The position numbers and the translations under genes were made by a program. A model generated the notes under the pieces. That model was not told the origin of the DNA. It saw nothing but the letters and a program-made list of their open reading frames with translations, and did no database searches. 64,000 bases of DNA from an uncultured Aquimarina sp. (lineage in GTDB: Bacteria > Bacteroidota > Bacteroidia > Flavobacteriales > Flavobacteriaceae), in assembly GCA_947496555.1 (NCBI GenBank), contig CANMDH010000001.1, positions 62,001 to 126,000 of the forward strand, given 5' to 3'. This document shows positions 43,812 through 53,863 of the stretch, piece after piece; position 1 is the stretch's first letter, and each line of letters begins with the position of its first letter.

Positions 43812-46148
43812 ATGAAAGCAAAAGCACTTTATTTCATTCTTATTTCTGTATCTCTATACTCTTGTAATAACACTGTCGAAAAAAAAATCGTAGAAACAAT
43901 TGACTCAGTCGATGCCTTTAATCGAGCGGTACAAAATTCAAAACCTGGGGATTCTATAATATTAGCAAAGGGAATTTGGAAGGACGCTGAATTATTGTTT
44001 GAGGCTAAAGGAACCAAAGACCAGCCTATTACCTTAACAGTAGAAGAAAAAGGACTAACTACCTTGGAGGGGGCTTCTTACTTGCGTATAGCAGGAGAAC
44101 ATTTAGTAGTAAGTGGTTTGGTGTTTAAAAATGGCTTTACTCCTACTTCTGAAGTTATTTCTTTCAAGAAAGACAAAAATAATTTTGCTTCAAATTGTCG
44201 CTTAACCGAATGTGTAATTGACAATTATAGTAATCCCGAACGTAGAGAACAAGATTATTGGCTAGGCATTTATGGAAGAAACAATCGTATTGATCACAAC
44301 CATATTGAAGGAAAAAGTAATCTGGGTGTAACCATGGCCGTTCGATTAAATTCTGAGTACTTCATAGAAAATCATCATCAAATTGACCATAATTATTTTG
44401 GCCCAAGACATACTTTGGGATCAAACGGAGGAGAAACACTTCGGATAGGAACTAGTCATCATTCTCTTAGCAATTCTAATACAATTGTTGAATATAATTA
44501 CTTCGACCGTTGTGGTGGTGAACTAGAAATAATCTCTAATAAATCATGCCAAAATACATTTCGGAATAATGTGTTTTATGAGTGTAGGGGGACATTGACC
44601 ATGCGTCACGGCAATGAAACCAATGTAAACAACAATGTATTTATAGGTAATGGAGTACCTAGTACAGGTGGTATTCGAGTTATCAATGGCAAGCAGACTG
44701 TGGAAAACAACTACGCTATTGGGCTAACTGGATATCGTTTTGGTGGAGCATTAGTCGTTATGAACGGGGTACCAAATTCACCTCTTAATCGCTATTTTCA
44801 AGTATCTGATGCAAAAATTAAGAATAATACGTTCATCGATTGTGATTATATACAGTTATGCGCCGGGAGCGATGTTGAAAGAAGTGCAACACCAGTAAAT
44901 TCTGCAATGCAAAACAATATCTTTTACAATGAAAATAAGGATAATTCTTTTACCGTTTATGATGATATTAGTGGAATACACTTTAGTGACAATATCATAA
45001 GTCCAAATACAAAGCCCATAACCAATATTGGGTTTGTTGCCAAGAAACTGAACTTCAAAAAAGGCGCTAATGGGTTACTGGTTCCAAATGAAATTGATAA
45101 AAATATTGGCGCGTTAATTAAAGGAGAAATTCCCACAAAAGAATCTACGGGAGCTTCGTGGTACACTAAAAAAGATAAAACCGTTAATTTCAACTCCGGA
45201 AGAACAATACAAATAGCACCCGGAATTAATACTTTATTCAATGCCATAACAAATTCGGCCCCAGGAGACATTATTGAATTAACTTCTTCTCATGGATATT
45301 TAGTGACTAAAACCATAAATATAAACCATCCCATTACGATTAAATCATTTGCAGAAAAATCAACAATTACTTTCGAAAAGAAATCCCTTTTTGATATTCA
45401 GAACGGAGGAAGTTTACAACTTAAAGGGCTGATTTTTGATGGAAAAGAAGCACCTGATTATTCTGGAAATGCCGTTATCAGAACCAGCAAATATTCAATG
45501 AATAAAAACTACAAATTACTTATTGATAATTGTGATTTCAAAAACCTAGACATTAATCATTCATATGATGTAATGAAAGTATTTAAAAACACTATGGCAG
45601 ATATAATTCGTATAGAAAATTCAACTTTCAAAAACATATCAGGCAACGTGCTTTCATTAGATAAAGAAATTGGCGAAAATGGCATTTTTAATGCTGAATT
45701 CGTAACCTTGAGAAACAACATTTTTTCAGATATTCAAGGAGCATTATTAAACTTAGTTCGAGACGGTCGTGATGAAAGCACATTTGGGCCATTCTTAACC
45801 TTTGACCACAATGTCGTTGATAATGTAGGCCATGGAAAAAGAAATAAAAACAAAAAAGCTATTTCCTTGATTGGAGTACAAAATGCAGTAATCAAGAATA
45901 GTATTTTCTATAATAGTATGGGGATTCAAATGCATCTTGTAGTAGGAGGACCAATAGCTAAAGTACACAACATGAATTTCTTTGGGTCAGAAAAGACAAT
46001 TGTAACTGGGGATCAAAAATATGAGATAAAGAATATTTGGTCTTTAGATCCTAAATTTAAAAATAAAAACACATATCAACTTAGATCCGATTCTCCTATG
46101 AATGGAAAAGGAGATGATGATCTAAACTTAGGAGTAATTACTGAATAA
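43812..46148 (+). CDS. Alginate lyase PL6 with second beta-helix domain, lipoprotein
   Basis: The 778-residue protein has a lipoprotein signal (VSLYSC, Cys18). Residues about 30-390 form the PL6 chondroitinase-B-type right-handed beta-helix. Family stretches are NSKPGDSIILAKGIW, WLGIYGRNNRIDHNHIEGK, and EIISNKSCQNTFRNN with CRGTLTMRHGNET, which contain the catalytic Lys and Arg. Residues about 465-775 are a second, catalytically unassigned beta-helix (INTLFNAITNSAPGDIIEL). PL6 enzymes cut MG- or G-rich alginate. It is followed after 2 bp by PL17. Confidence 0.94.
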   Translation: MKAKALYFILISVSLYSCNNTVEKKIVETIDSVDAFNRAVQNSKPGDSIILAKGIWKDAELLFEAKGTKDQPITLTVEEKGLTTLEGASYLRIAGEHLVVSGLVFKNGFTPTSEVISFKKDKNNFASNCRLTECVIDNYSNPERREQDYWLGIYGRNNRIDHNHIEGKSNLGVTMAVRLNSEYFIENHHQIDHNYFGPRHTLGSNGGETLRIGTSHHSLSNSNTIVEYNYFDRCGGELEIISNKSCQNTFRNNVFYECRGTLTMRHGNETNVNNNVFIGNGVPSTGGIRVINGKQTVENNYAIGLTGYRFGGALVVMNGVPNSPLNRYFQVSDAKIKNNTFIDCDYIQLCAGSDVERSATPVNSAMQNNIFYNENKDNSFTVYDDISGIHFSDNIISPNTKPITNIGFVAKKLNFKKGANGLLVPNEIDKNIGALIKGEIPTKESTGASWYTKKDKTVNFNSGRTIQIAPGINTLFNAITNSAPGDIIELTSSHGYLVTKTININHPITIKSFAEKSTITFEKKSLFDIQNGGSLQLKGLIFDGKEAPDYSGNAVIRTSKYSMNKNYKLLIDNCDFKNLDINHSYDVMKVFKNTMADIIRIENSTFKNISGNVLSLDKEIGENGIFNAEFVTLRNNIFSDIQGALLNLVRDGRDESTFGPFLTFDHNVVDNVGHGKRNKNKKAISLIGVQNAVIKNSIFYNSMGIQMHLVVGGPIAKVHNMNFFGSEKTIVTGDQKYEIKNIWSLDPKFKNKNTYQLRSDSPMNGKGDDDLNLGVITE

Positions 46149-46150
46149 TT

Positions 46151-48424
46151 ATGCTCAGCCAATTAAAATTTAAGTCAATCAACCTATTGAAACAATTTCT
46201 TATTGTTTTGGTTTTTGCTTTCTGTTCAAATGTTTTTTCACAAGAACATCCCAATCTAATTTTAACCAAAAAAGGAGTTGAAAATATTCGAAAACAATTA
46301 GGAAGTATACCCATTTTTGATAAAACGCTAGCCGAAACAAAAAAAGAAATAGATTCAGAAATTGCTACTGGGATTCATGTCCCAATTCCAAAAGATATGG
46401 CTGGAGGCTATACACACGACAGGCATAAAAAGAATTGGTTAACTCTTCAAAAAGCTGGGGTACTGTATCAACTCTTGGAGGAAGAAAAATATGCTAGTTA
46501 TGTACATGATGTCTTGAAAGCCTACGCAGAAATATACCCAAAACTTCCCCTACATCCTCAAACAAGATCTTATGCCAGAGGAAAGATATTTTGGCAATGC
46601 TTAAATGATTCTAATTGGTTAGTATATGTAAGTCAAGCCTATGATTGTATTTATGAATACCTATCCAGGAAAGAGCGAGACTATCTAGAGAAAAATTTGT
46701 TTATTCCCTACGTAAATTTCCTTTCAGAAGAAAGCCCCCAATTTTTTAATCGAATTCACAATCACAGTACTTGGGGTAATGTAGCTGTGGGTATGATTGG
46801 TCTTGTAATGGACAATGAAGAATTAATAAACAGGGCATTATATGGATTAAAGAGTGACAAGATCGACCCTAATCTAAAAGATAATGATGGAGGTTTTATT
46901 AAATCAGAAGGTCAGAAAACAGGGTTCTTAGCAAACCTTGATGAACCATTTTCACCAGACGGTTACTATACAGAGGGACCATATTATCAACGATATGCAA
47001 TGTATCCTTTTATGATATTTGCGGAAGCATTACAGAATGCAAAACCAGAGTTAAAAATCTTTGAATATAAAGACGGTGTGCTAATTAAAGCCGTATATGC
47101 ATTATTAAATTTAGCAGATTCAGATGGAGAATTTTTCCCTCTTAATGATGGACAAAAAGGAATGTCATATTATTCACGAGAATTAATTTCAGCAGTAAAC
47201 ATTGCTTACCATTTTGGTGGAAACGACACTTCTCTATTGAGCATAGCTAAGAAACAAAGCAAAGTACAATTAGATGACACAGGATTAGCGGTTGCTTTAG
47301 GGCTTATGCAAAATAAGGCAACTCCATTCAAAAAAAAATCAATTGAGCTCAAAGATGGTTCTGATGGTTCTGAAGGTGGCGTAGGTATCTTGCGCTCAAA
47401 AGATTCAGGCTTAAGTTTAGTGATGAAATATACTGCACAAGGCTTAAGTCATGGACATTATGACAAACTATCTTTTTCTTATTACAATAATGGTGATGAA
47501 ATATTACAAGATTATGGATTGGCAAGATTTGTAAATATTGAACAAAAGAATGGAGGCGGTTATCTTAAAGAGAATAAAACATGGGCCAAACAAAGTATTG
47601 CGCATAATACCATCATTCAGGATGAAAGCTCCCACTTCAAAGGTGATTTTAAAACAGGAAGTAATCATCACTCAGAAAAATTTCTTTTTAATACTTCGAA
47701 CCCAAAATTACAAATAGTAAGCGCTAAAGAAGATAATGCTTACCCCAACACAAAACTTCATAGAACCATGATTATGCTCGAAGATGAAGATTTTGAAAAC
47801 CCATTATTAATAGATGTATTACAATTTAGTTCAGATACTACACATCAGTTCGATTTACCATTTTATTATCGCGGGCAAATAATGGACACCAACTTTGAGT
47901 ACAGCAGTCCTAATAACCTGTCTGTACTAGGAAACAAAAATGGATATCAACATTTATGGCTAGAAGGAAAAGGAGTGTCACCAAATGATAAGACGGTACG
48001 AACAACATGGCTTTCAAACAATACCTTTTACACATTGTCTTCCCTTTTGGATGCTAATGATGAATTTCTATTTGCACGTATTGGTGCAAATGACCCAAAG
48101 TTTAATTTGCGAAGAGACCCTTCCATTATTTTAAGAAAGCTCAAAGCCAAAAACGGCGCATATATAAATGTAATCGAAACACATGGATCTTATAATAGGG
48201 TAACAGAAATAGCCCATAATGCTCATAGTAACATAAAAGAAATCCAAAGATTACCTACAATAGACAATAATTATATTGCCTGGCTAATCAGAACAAAAAA
48301 AAATGAAGTACATACGTTTATTTTATGTACATCAAATGCAGATAGCAAAAGCAAACACAAAATCAATTTAAATAAAAAGACATATCAGTGGTCTGGCCCC
48401 TACTCCTATGTCAAAGAAAATTAA
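46151..48424 (+). CDS. Oligoalginate lyase PL17 (exolytic)
   Basis: The 757-residue exported protein (signal ending VFAFCSNVFSQE) has an alpha-toroid N-terminal domain and a heparinase II/III-like beta-sheet domain. The PL17 active-site elements are visible: NH in IHNHSTW (Asn204-His205), the Tyr in YYTEGPYYQRYA (about 278), and the later GLSHGHYDKLSF His. Such enzymes release the unsaturated monouronate from oligoalginate. It is directly downstream of PL6 and upstream of the KdgF-like gene. It is probably periplasmic, as no lipobox is apparent. Confidence 0.94.
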   Translation: MLSQLKFKSINLLKQFLIVLVFAFCSNVFSQEHPNLILTKKGVENIRKQLGSIPIFDKTLAETKKEIDSEIATGIHVPIPKDMAGGYTHDRHKKNWLTLQKAGVLYQLLEEEKYASYVHDVLKAYAEIYPKLPLHPQTRSYARGKIFWQCLNDSNWLVYVSQAYDCIYEYLSRKERDYLEKNLFIPYVNFLSEESPQFFNRIHNHSTWGNVAVGMIGLVMDNEELINRALYGLKSDKIDPNLKDNDGGFIKSEGQKTGFLANLDEPFSPDGYYTEGPYYQRYAMYPFMIFAEALQNAKPELKIFEYKDGVLIKAVYALLNLADSDGEFFPLNDGQKGMSYYSRELISAVNIAYHFGGNDTSLLSIAKKQSKVQLDDTGLAVALGLMQNKATPFKKKSIELKDGSDGSEGGVGILRSKDSGLSLVMKYTAQGLSHGHYDKLSFSYYNNGDEILQDYGLARFVNIEQKNGGGYLKENKTWAKQSIAHNTIIQDESSHFKGDFKTGSNHHSEKFLFNTSNPKLQIVSAKEDNAYPNTKLHRTMIMLEDEDFENPLLIDVLQFSSDTTHQFDLPFYYRGQIMDTNFEYSSPNNLSVLGNKNGYQHLWLEGKGVSPNDKTVRTTWLSNNTFYTLSSLLDANDEFLFARIGANDPKFNLRRDPSIILRKLKAKNGAYINVIETHGSYNRVTEIAHNAHSNIKEIQRLPTIDNNYIAWLIRTKKNEVHTFILCTSNADSKSKHKINLNKKTYQWSGPYSYVKEN

Positions 48425-48447
48425 TTTTTATTTTTAATAATTATCAC

Positions 48448-48792
48448 ATGAAAAGTTTTGGATCAAGTAAAGAGTTTATAATCGGGGAAGAAATCAAATG
48501 GGAAAAAGTTGGTGATGGTGTAGAACGCCAAATTATGGGGTATGATGACAAAATTATGTTAGTAAACGTGAAATTTGACAAAGGCGGTATAGGAGTTATG
48601 CACAAGCACTATCATTCCCAGGTAACATATATTGTTAGCGGGGAGTTTGAAGTTACTATTGCAGGAGAAACAAAAACATTAAAAGGAGGAGATTCTTTTT
48701 ACATCCCCCCAAATGTAATGCATGGTGCTATTTGCACAAAATCTGGTTTTTTGATAGACACTTTTAGTCCCATTAGAGAAGATTTCATGTAA
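48448..48792 (+). CDS. kdgF: KdgF-like cupin, uronate linearisation
   Basis: The start is the ATG at 48448 (MKSFGSSKEF), giving 114 residues; the frame also reads upstream into PL17 but that part is not coding. The single cupin has MHKHYHSQVTYIVSGEFEVT with His52/54/56 and Gln58, then LKGGDSFYIPPNVMHGA. These match KdgF, which speeds conversion of 4,5-unsaturated monouronates to the linear keto form (DEH). The place right after PL17, whose product it would use, supports this. Confidence 0.9.
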   Translation: MKSFGSSKEFIIGEEIKWEKVGDGVERQIMGYDDKIMLVNVKFDKGGIGVMHKHYHSQVTYIVSGEFEVTIAGETKTLKGGDSFYIPPNVMHGAICTKSGFLIDTFSPIREDFM

Positions 48793-48904
48793 TCCGAATA
48801 AATTAATACGTCATATTCACACTAATCACAAAAAGATTTCCGCTAATTTCCTCATACAGAATAAGGAGTAATGAAATTTTAACATTAAAAACTACAATAT
48901 TTTT

Positions 48905-48968
48905 TTGTTTAATGTTAAAATAATATATATTTGGTAAACCAAATTGGTTATCCAGTTTGGTTTACCAA
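48905..48968 (+). promoter_or_regulatory. susC promoter with three tandem operators at 13-bp pitch
   Basis: TTG (48905-48907), N18, TATATTTG (48926-48933) matches the Bacteroidota promoter. Operators are TTGGTAAACCAA (48931-48942), TTGGTTATCCAG (48944-48955) and TTGGTTTACCAA (48957-48968), each starting exactly 13 bp after the previous one. The first overlaps the -7 box and the others would cover the expected transcription start. Confidence 0.82.
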
Positions 48969-49014
48969 AAAAAGCAAACATTCTTTTATTCACACAAGTC
49001 AAATTATATCAAAC

Positions 49015-49072
49015 ATGAAACAAATAAATTATTAGGAAACAAAAAAAGGACAGGTGCACGCCTATCCTTTTT
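49015..49072 (+). promoter_or_regulatory. Leader element: six-codon ORF and terminator-like hairpin before susC
   Basis: ATG-AAA-CAA-ATA-AAT-TAT-TAG (49015-49035) is followed at once by AAAAAGGACAGG (49043-49054) and CCTATCCTTTTT (49061-49072), which pair with one mismatch around TGCACG. The T-run lies in the distal arm. Transcripts from the operator-covered promoter would meet this hairpin about 200 nt before the susC start. It could be an attenuator, the end of a small RNA, or an mRNA processing structure. Confidence 0.5.
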
Positions 49073-49270
49073 AAAAATTACTTCTTTCAGAGGGAAGTAA
49101 TACTTAAACATGCATGCACTTTACAAATCACATGCTCTGCAAAAATACGAAATTTTGTTAATAATATAGTTATGTGATTCATTAAAGAAGGGAGAATAAG
49201 AAAAAAATATTCTTCATTGAGGCGCCTTCCAAAGTGTCAAACAAAATTGTAGGAACATAACACAATCAAA

Positions 49271-52200
49271 ATGAATTTTAAAGTTAAATTAATTTTTATA
49301 GTCCTGATTTTATCTCAAATTCCTTTGTTAGCTCAGGACAGTTATTTGCTATCTGGTAAGGTATCAGATGCAAGAAAAGTTCCCATTCCGGGAGTAAATG
49401 TAATTATCACTAACACTTCGACAGGTACATCTACCGATTTTGATGGAAATTTTCAAATTCAGGTAAAACCAGACGATGTACTTCAAATTTCTTATATAGG
49501 ATATATCACACAAACTGTAATCATCACAAATCAGGAGCAATTAGAAATCTGGTTACAAGAAGATGCTGCAGAATTAGAACAAGTGGTATTGATTGGGTAC
49601 GGTACGCAAAAGAAATCTTTGTTGACCGGAGCTATTTCCAAAGTAGTAAACGAAGATTTAGATCAAATTGCAGTGTCTAGGGTAGACGAAGCTTTAATTG
49701 GTCAAGTTTCTGGGGTAAATATCAGAAATTCTGAAGGTGAAGCTGGTGCTGCACCCACGATTCGTATACGAGGTGTAGGATCAATAACTTCAAATAATGG
49801 GCCTTTGGTAGTAGTCGATGGTGCCGTTGTTGATTCTGATTTTTTAACCAACATTGATATGAACAATGTAGAATCTTTTGAAGTGCTCAAAGATGCCGCT
49901 TCAGGCGCTATTTATGGTTCAAGAGGTGCAAATGGTGTAATCCAAATTACAACTAAACAAGGTAAAGAGGGAAAAGCCAAATTTACATATAATACTTTTA
50001 CAGGGTTAAAAGAAGGTAGACGAAGTGATGCTTATGATATTGATTTTCAAGGTGAGTTGGAACGAGAGCGACAAATAACAGGTGGTCTTTCTTTGGGAAG
50101 TCAATTTAGACAATTTATAAATGCCGAAAACGACTGGCAAGACATCGTTATAGATGGAGGTGTAATCCGAAGCCATAGTTTTGGCGTAAGAGGTGGTACT
50201 AAAAAAACTAAATATAATATTAACTTAAGTTATGTTTCTGATGATGGCGTACTGTTAACAGATAGTTTTGAAAGATACCAAGCACAGCTTAAACTTAGTA
50301 CGGAAGTCACGGATAAGTTAAAGATAGGAGCAAGTTTTTCTCCTTCTTACTCAAAACGAAGACGATTTAGCGCAACTGGTGTTTATGATGTTATACGACA
50401 ACCTTCTTGGGTACCTGCCCGTTTGGATGAGTTTAACATCAATTTTGTCAACCGTGTTCGTGATGGAGGTAGATATGCTGATGCACGGGTTGGAGACTAT
50501 GTATTACAAAGAATGTTTGACGATTTCGAATATCCTGCCGGGGCAACAAGTATTTTTGATGCTGCTGGTAATTTTCAGGGGGTTCCTGTAGGTAGCGGGG
50601 TTGATATTAGTAACACAAGTAATATCAATCCACTGGCAAAATTACTCGAACGTCAACGTTTTGAAAATAGGTATAATTTTTATGGAAACTTATACGCAAA
50701 TTATAAGTTTACCGATGACTTAAGTTTTAAGTCAACATTCACGGCTACCTATGAAAATAGGATAAATACGGATTATCGAGGTATTAACTCGTCAAGACAG
50801 GGGGCCGCTCGTGCAAGTGCTTCCTATGATACACGTAGTAGGTATGCTTTAATTTCAGATAATATTTTAAGCTTTAACAAAACAATAGGAAAACACGAAA
50901 TTAATGCGATTGCAGGTATTACTCTAGAAAATAGATTTTTTGAGGAATCACAATTAGAGACTAGTGGATTTACTTCAGATTTGATTCCCAACGTAGGAGG
51001 AGGTTCTATCATTAACGATGCAACGGCCTTTGACTATGAAAACTTCTTAAATGGTTTTTTGGCTAGGGTAATCTATTCTTATGATAATAAATATCTGTTC
51101 AATGCCAGCATAAGAAGAGACGGTAGTTCTATTTTTGGACGGGATACTAAGAGTGGTAGCTTTCCTGCAGTATCAGCAGGTTGGGTAGTCTCTAATGAAA
51201 AATTCATGGAAAATGTAGATTGGATCAACCAACTTAAATTTCGGGTTAGCTATGGTGTTACGGGTACTAATGCCCTTGATACTGGTTCTTTCTTAACTGA
51301 CAACTACCCTTCTCTTGCCTTATTAGAACCCTCTAGTGCAGTTGTTGATGGTACTATAGTCAATGGCTTTGATCCAGCTAACATTCCTAATGCCCTTCTA
51401 GGGTGGGAACAATCAGTGGAAATTAACCCAGGGGTCGATTTTGGCTTCTTTAACAATAGAATTTCTGGTTCAGTTGATTATTACAAAAGAACCAGTGAAG
51501 ATTTACTTCTAAATAATCCAGTGGCTGGTACAACCGGATTTACATCGGCACTAGTAAATCTTGGTACCGTTGAAAATGAAGGAATTGAAGTAGAACTACG
51601 TACACGATTAGTTAGTACAGAAAAATTCAGGTGGGATGCGACCTTAATAGGCTCTTTTAATGAAAACACTTTGGTCGATTTTGGTGATTCAAACGGTCAA
51701 GTGGTTAACACCAATGATGGTAGTAGGTTGGTCGAATGGATCAACTTAGTGGGGCAGCCTATTTCATCTTTTTATGGTTATGTATATGATAGGGATATTC
51801 CATTCGAATTTTTAAACGATCCTTTTAGACAAGTAGGTAACAGAACTCAATTCGCTTATGCAAAAGATTTGAATGGCGATGGTTTGATAGACGAAGATGA
51901 TAAAACTATTTTAGGCGACCCTTATCCAGACTTGATTTGGAGTTTTAGTAACAATTTTAGATATGGAAATTTGGATTTTAGTTTCTTATTTCAGGGTAGT
52001 CATGGAGCCAAGACCTATAACTTAGGAGATCAATATGTTTTTGACTTTTTTAATAGTAATACGGTAGATTTTGATAGAGCTAGCACGCCAAACCAAGAGT
52101 TTTTGGTACAGCGTATATTTACAGACCAATTGGTACAGAATGCGGGCTATCTAGCTTTGCGTACGGTAAGTTTAGGATTTAATTTTCCTAAAGAGGTCAC

Positions 52201-52390
52201 TAACAATTTGAAATTGAGCAAACTTAGATTATATGCTACCGGTCAAAATTTATTATTTATTACAGCTGATGATTATACGGGTTGGAATCCGGAACATGTT
52301 CGTGAATTGACACCTCTAACCTTTGGTTATCAACGAGGTGGTACACCAATACAGCAAACAATAACCCTAGGGGTAAATGTTGAATTTTAA
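49271..52390 (+). CDS. SusC/RagA-type TonB-dependent oligosaccharide transporter
   Basis: The 1039-residue protein has a signal peptide (IVLILSQIPLLAQ), a CarboxypepD_reg-like domain (about 25-100; SGKVSDARKVPIPGVNVII), and the SusC-family linker VVLIGYGTQKKSLLTGA. The plug includes RIRGVGSI and the SusC signature DAASGAIYGSRGANGVI, and a large barrel ends in NVEF. It imports alginate oligomers through the outer membrane together with the SusD partner 19 bp downstream. Length and motifs are normal. Confidence 0.95.
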   Translation: MNFKVKLIFIVLILSQIPLLAQDSYLLSGKVSDARKVPIPGVNVIITNTSTGTSTDFDGNFQIQVKPDDVLQISYIGYITQTVIITNQEQLEIWLQEDAAELEQVVLIGYGTQKKSLLTGAISKVVNEDLDQIAVSRVDEALIGQVSGVNIRNSEGEAGAAPTIRIRGVGSITSNNGPLVVVDGAVVDSDFLTNIDMNNVESFEVLKDAASGAIYGSRGANGVIQITTKQGKEGKAKFTYNTFTGLKEGRRSDAYDIDFQGELERERQITGGLSLGSQFRQFINAENDWQDIVIDGGVIRSHSFGVRGGTKKTKYNINLSYVSDDGVLLTDSFERYQAQLKLSTEVTDKLKIGASFSPSYSKRRRFSATGVYDVIRQPSWVPARLDEFNINFVNRVRDGGRYADARVGDYVLQRMFDDFEYPAGATSIFDAAGNFQGVPVGSGVDISNTSNINPLAKLLERQRFENRYNFYGNLYANYKFTDDLSFKSTFTATYENRINTDYRGINSSRQGAARASASYDTRSRYALISDNILSFNKTIGKHEINAIAGITLENRFFEESQLETSGFTSDLIPNVGGGSIINDATAFDYENFLNGFLARVIYSYDNKYLFNASIRRDGSSIFGRDTKSGSFPAVSAGWVVSNEKFMENVDWINQLKFRVSYGVTGTNALDTGSFLTDNYPSLALLEPSSAVVDGTIVNGFDPANIPNALLGWEQSVEINPGVDFGFFNNRISGSVDYYKRTSEDLLLNNPVAGTTGFTSALVNLGTVENEGIEVELRTRLVSTEKFRWDATLIGSFNENTLVDFGDSNGQVVNTNDGSRLVEWINLVGQPISSFYGYVYDRDIPFEFLNDPFRQVGNRTQFAYAKDLNGDGLIDEDDKTILGDPYPDLIWSFSNNFRYGNLDFSFLFQGSHGAKTYNLGDQYVFDFFNSNTVDFDRASTPNQEFLVQRIFTDQLVQNAGYLALRTVSLGFNFPKEVTNNLKLSKLRLYATGQNLLFITADDYTGWNPEHVRELTPLTFGYQRGGTPIQQTITLGVNVEF

Positions 52391-52409
52391 CATACCAAAA
52401 ACAAAACTT

Positions 52410-53846
52410 ATGAAATCAATAAAAACATTTTCTATATGCTGTTTGGCAATTTTTATAGGGTCGTGTGATCTAGATACGGTGCCTACTTCTGCCACTACTG
52501 TTGATAATTTTTTTAACGATGATGATGAAATAACAGCGGGGATAATAAACATTTATGACGGCTTGCAAGGTAGCAACCCCTTGGAAGGTGATGGTGGTTT
52601 TAACAATCCACATTTAGCTATTCAAATAGAGTATCAAATGGCTGAAACCTTAAGCGATAATTCAAGAACAAAAAGTGGGTCTCCTCAAGGTTTCGATTTC
52701 GAAACCTTCACGGTCACACCGCAAACAGCAGCAGTAATTACATACTATAGAAGTATGTACAATATTATTTTTAGAGCCAATTTGGTGCTGGAAAACTTGC
52801 AAAATGCGTCTAATGAAAACGCAAATAGGTTTGAAGCGGAAGCACGTTTTTTAAGAGCATATGCCTATTTTAATTTGGTTCGTTTTTATGGCGGCGTTCC
52901 ATTGGTAGACAGAGTTATTGGTCCTGCAGAAACTGAAATTGCTTTCACAAGAGTTGATGAAAGCGAAGTTTATGATTTAATAGTCGGTGATCTTCAATTT
53001 GCTGTAAATAGTGATTTAGATAATAGCTTTAGAACAAGAGCATCAAAGGCCGCAGCTCAAACTTTTCTTGCGAAAGTATATCTTACCTTAGGGACTAATC
53101 ATTTAGATGCGCAACGTTTGTTAGAAGAAGTAATTGATAGTGGTGATTATAGCCTTGAATCCAATTTCTTAGACATTTTTTATAATGAGGCCAATAATGA
53201 GACCATATTTGCTATTGGTTTTCAAAATGATATAGTAAGTGATAGTCAAGGTTTTTCTGCAGAATTTTTAGATGCAGTGGGGCGTGGTACCGGTTCAAAT
53301 TATGCCACAGACGAACTTGTAGCTGCTTTCAATACTTTTGGTGGCACTAGAGGCCAATTTACCTATAGAGAAGATCCGGGAAATCCAGGTAAATTCCAAA
53401 CCGTAAAATTCTTACCAATAGTTGACGAAAATATAGGCTTGCCAACAAATCCACCTAGTAATCCGAGGGTTGCTGGTAATGATTGGATTGTCACTCGTTA
53501 TGCAGATGTGCTGTTATTGCATGTTGAAGCTATTCTTGCAGGCGGTCAAGAAACTAGTGCTCCTGCAGCGATCGCATCTTTTAGAGCTGTTAGAGAAAGA
53601 GCAGGCATTACTGATCCTATCACAAGTATAACCAAACAGGCATTGATGGACGAAAGACGTGTAGAATTGGCTTTTGAAAATCATCGTTTCTTAGATTTAA
53701 AACGCTTTGGAGTAGCGCAAGAGGTTCTATCCGCCTTTTCAGCTGCGAACAATTTTGAATTTCAAGCTACAGATTTATTGTTACCTATTCCTGGTGCAGA
53801 AATTGCCATTAGCCAAGGAGTGTTAAGACAAAACCCTGGATACTAA
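52410..53846 (+). CDS. SusD/RagB-type surface glycan-binding lipoprotein
   Basis: The start is the ATG at 52410 (MKSIKTFSICC), 478 residues, with lipobox FIGSC (Cys19). The SusD fold is shown by the TPR-like helices, FEAEARFLRAYAYFNLVRFYGGVPLV, SKAAAQTFLAKVYLTLG, and the C-terminal DERRVELAFENHRFLDLKRFG with a LLPIPGAEI ending. It forms the lid of the SusC transporter and captures alginate oligomers. Confidence 0.95.
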   Translation: MKSIKTFSICCLAIFIGSCDLDTVPTSATTVDNFFNDDDEITAGIINIYDGLQGSNPLEGDGGFNNPHLAIQIEYQMAETLSDNSRTKSGSPQGFDFETFTVTPQTAAVITYYRSMYNIIFRANLVLENLQNASNENANRFEAEARFLRAYAYFNLVRFYGGVPLVDRVIGPAETEIAFTRVDESEVYDLIVGDLQFAVNSDLDNSFRTRASKAAAQTFLAKVYLTLGTNHLDAQRLLEEVIDSGDYSLESNFLDIFYNEANNETIFAIGFQNDIVSDSQGFSAEFLDAVGRGTGSNYATDELVAAFNTFGGTRGQFTYREDPGNPGKFQTVKFLPIVDENIGLPTNPPSNPRVAGNDWIVTRYADVLLLHVEAILAGGQETSAPAAIASFRAVRERAGITDPITSITKQALMDERRVELAFENHRFLDLKRFGVAQEVLSAFSAANNFEFQATDLLLPIPGAEIAISQGVLRQNPGY

Positions 53847-53863
53847 AAATAAAACATAACATT

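Larger units (their letters stand above)
48793..49270. other. 478-bp intergenic region with susC promoter and leader
   Basis: No gene is seen. It holds the promoter and three operators (48905-48968), a leader with a terminator-like hairpin (49015-49072), and a weaker hairpin ATTACTTC/GAAGTAAT at about 49077-49101. The remaining 170 bp to the susC start show no clear signal. Confidence 0.7.
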
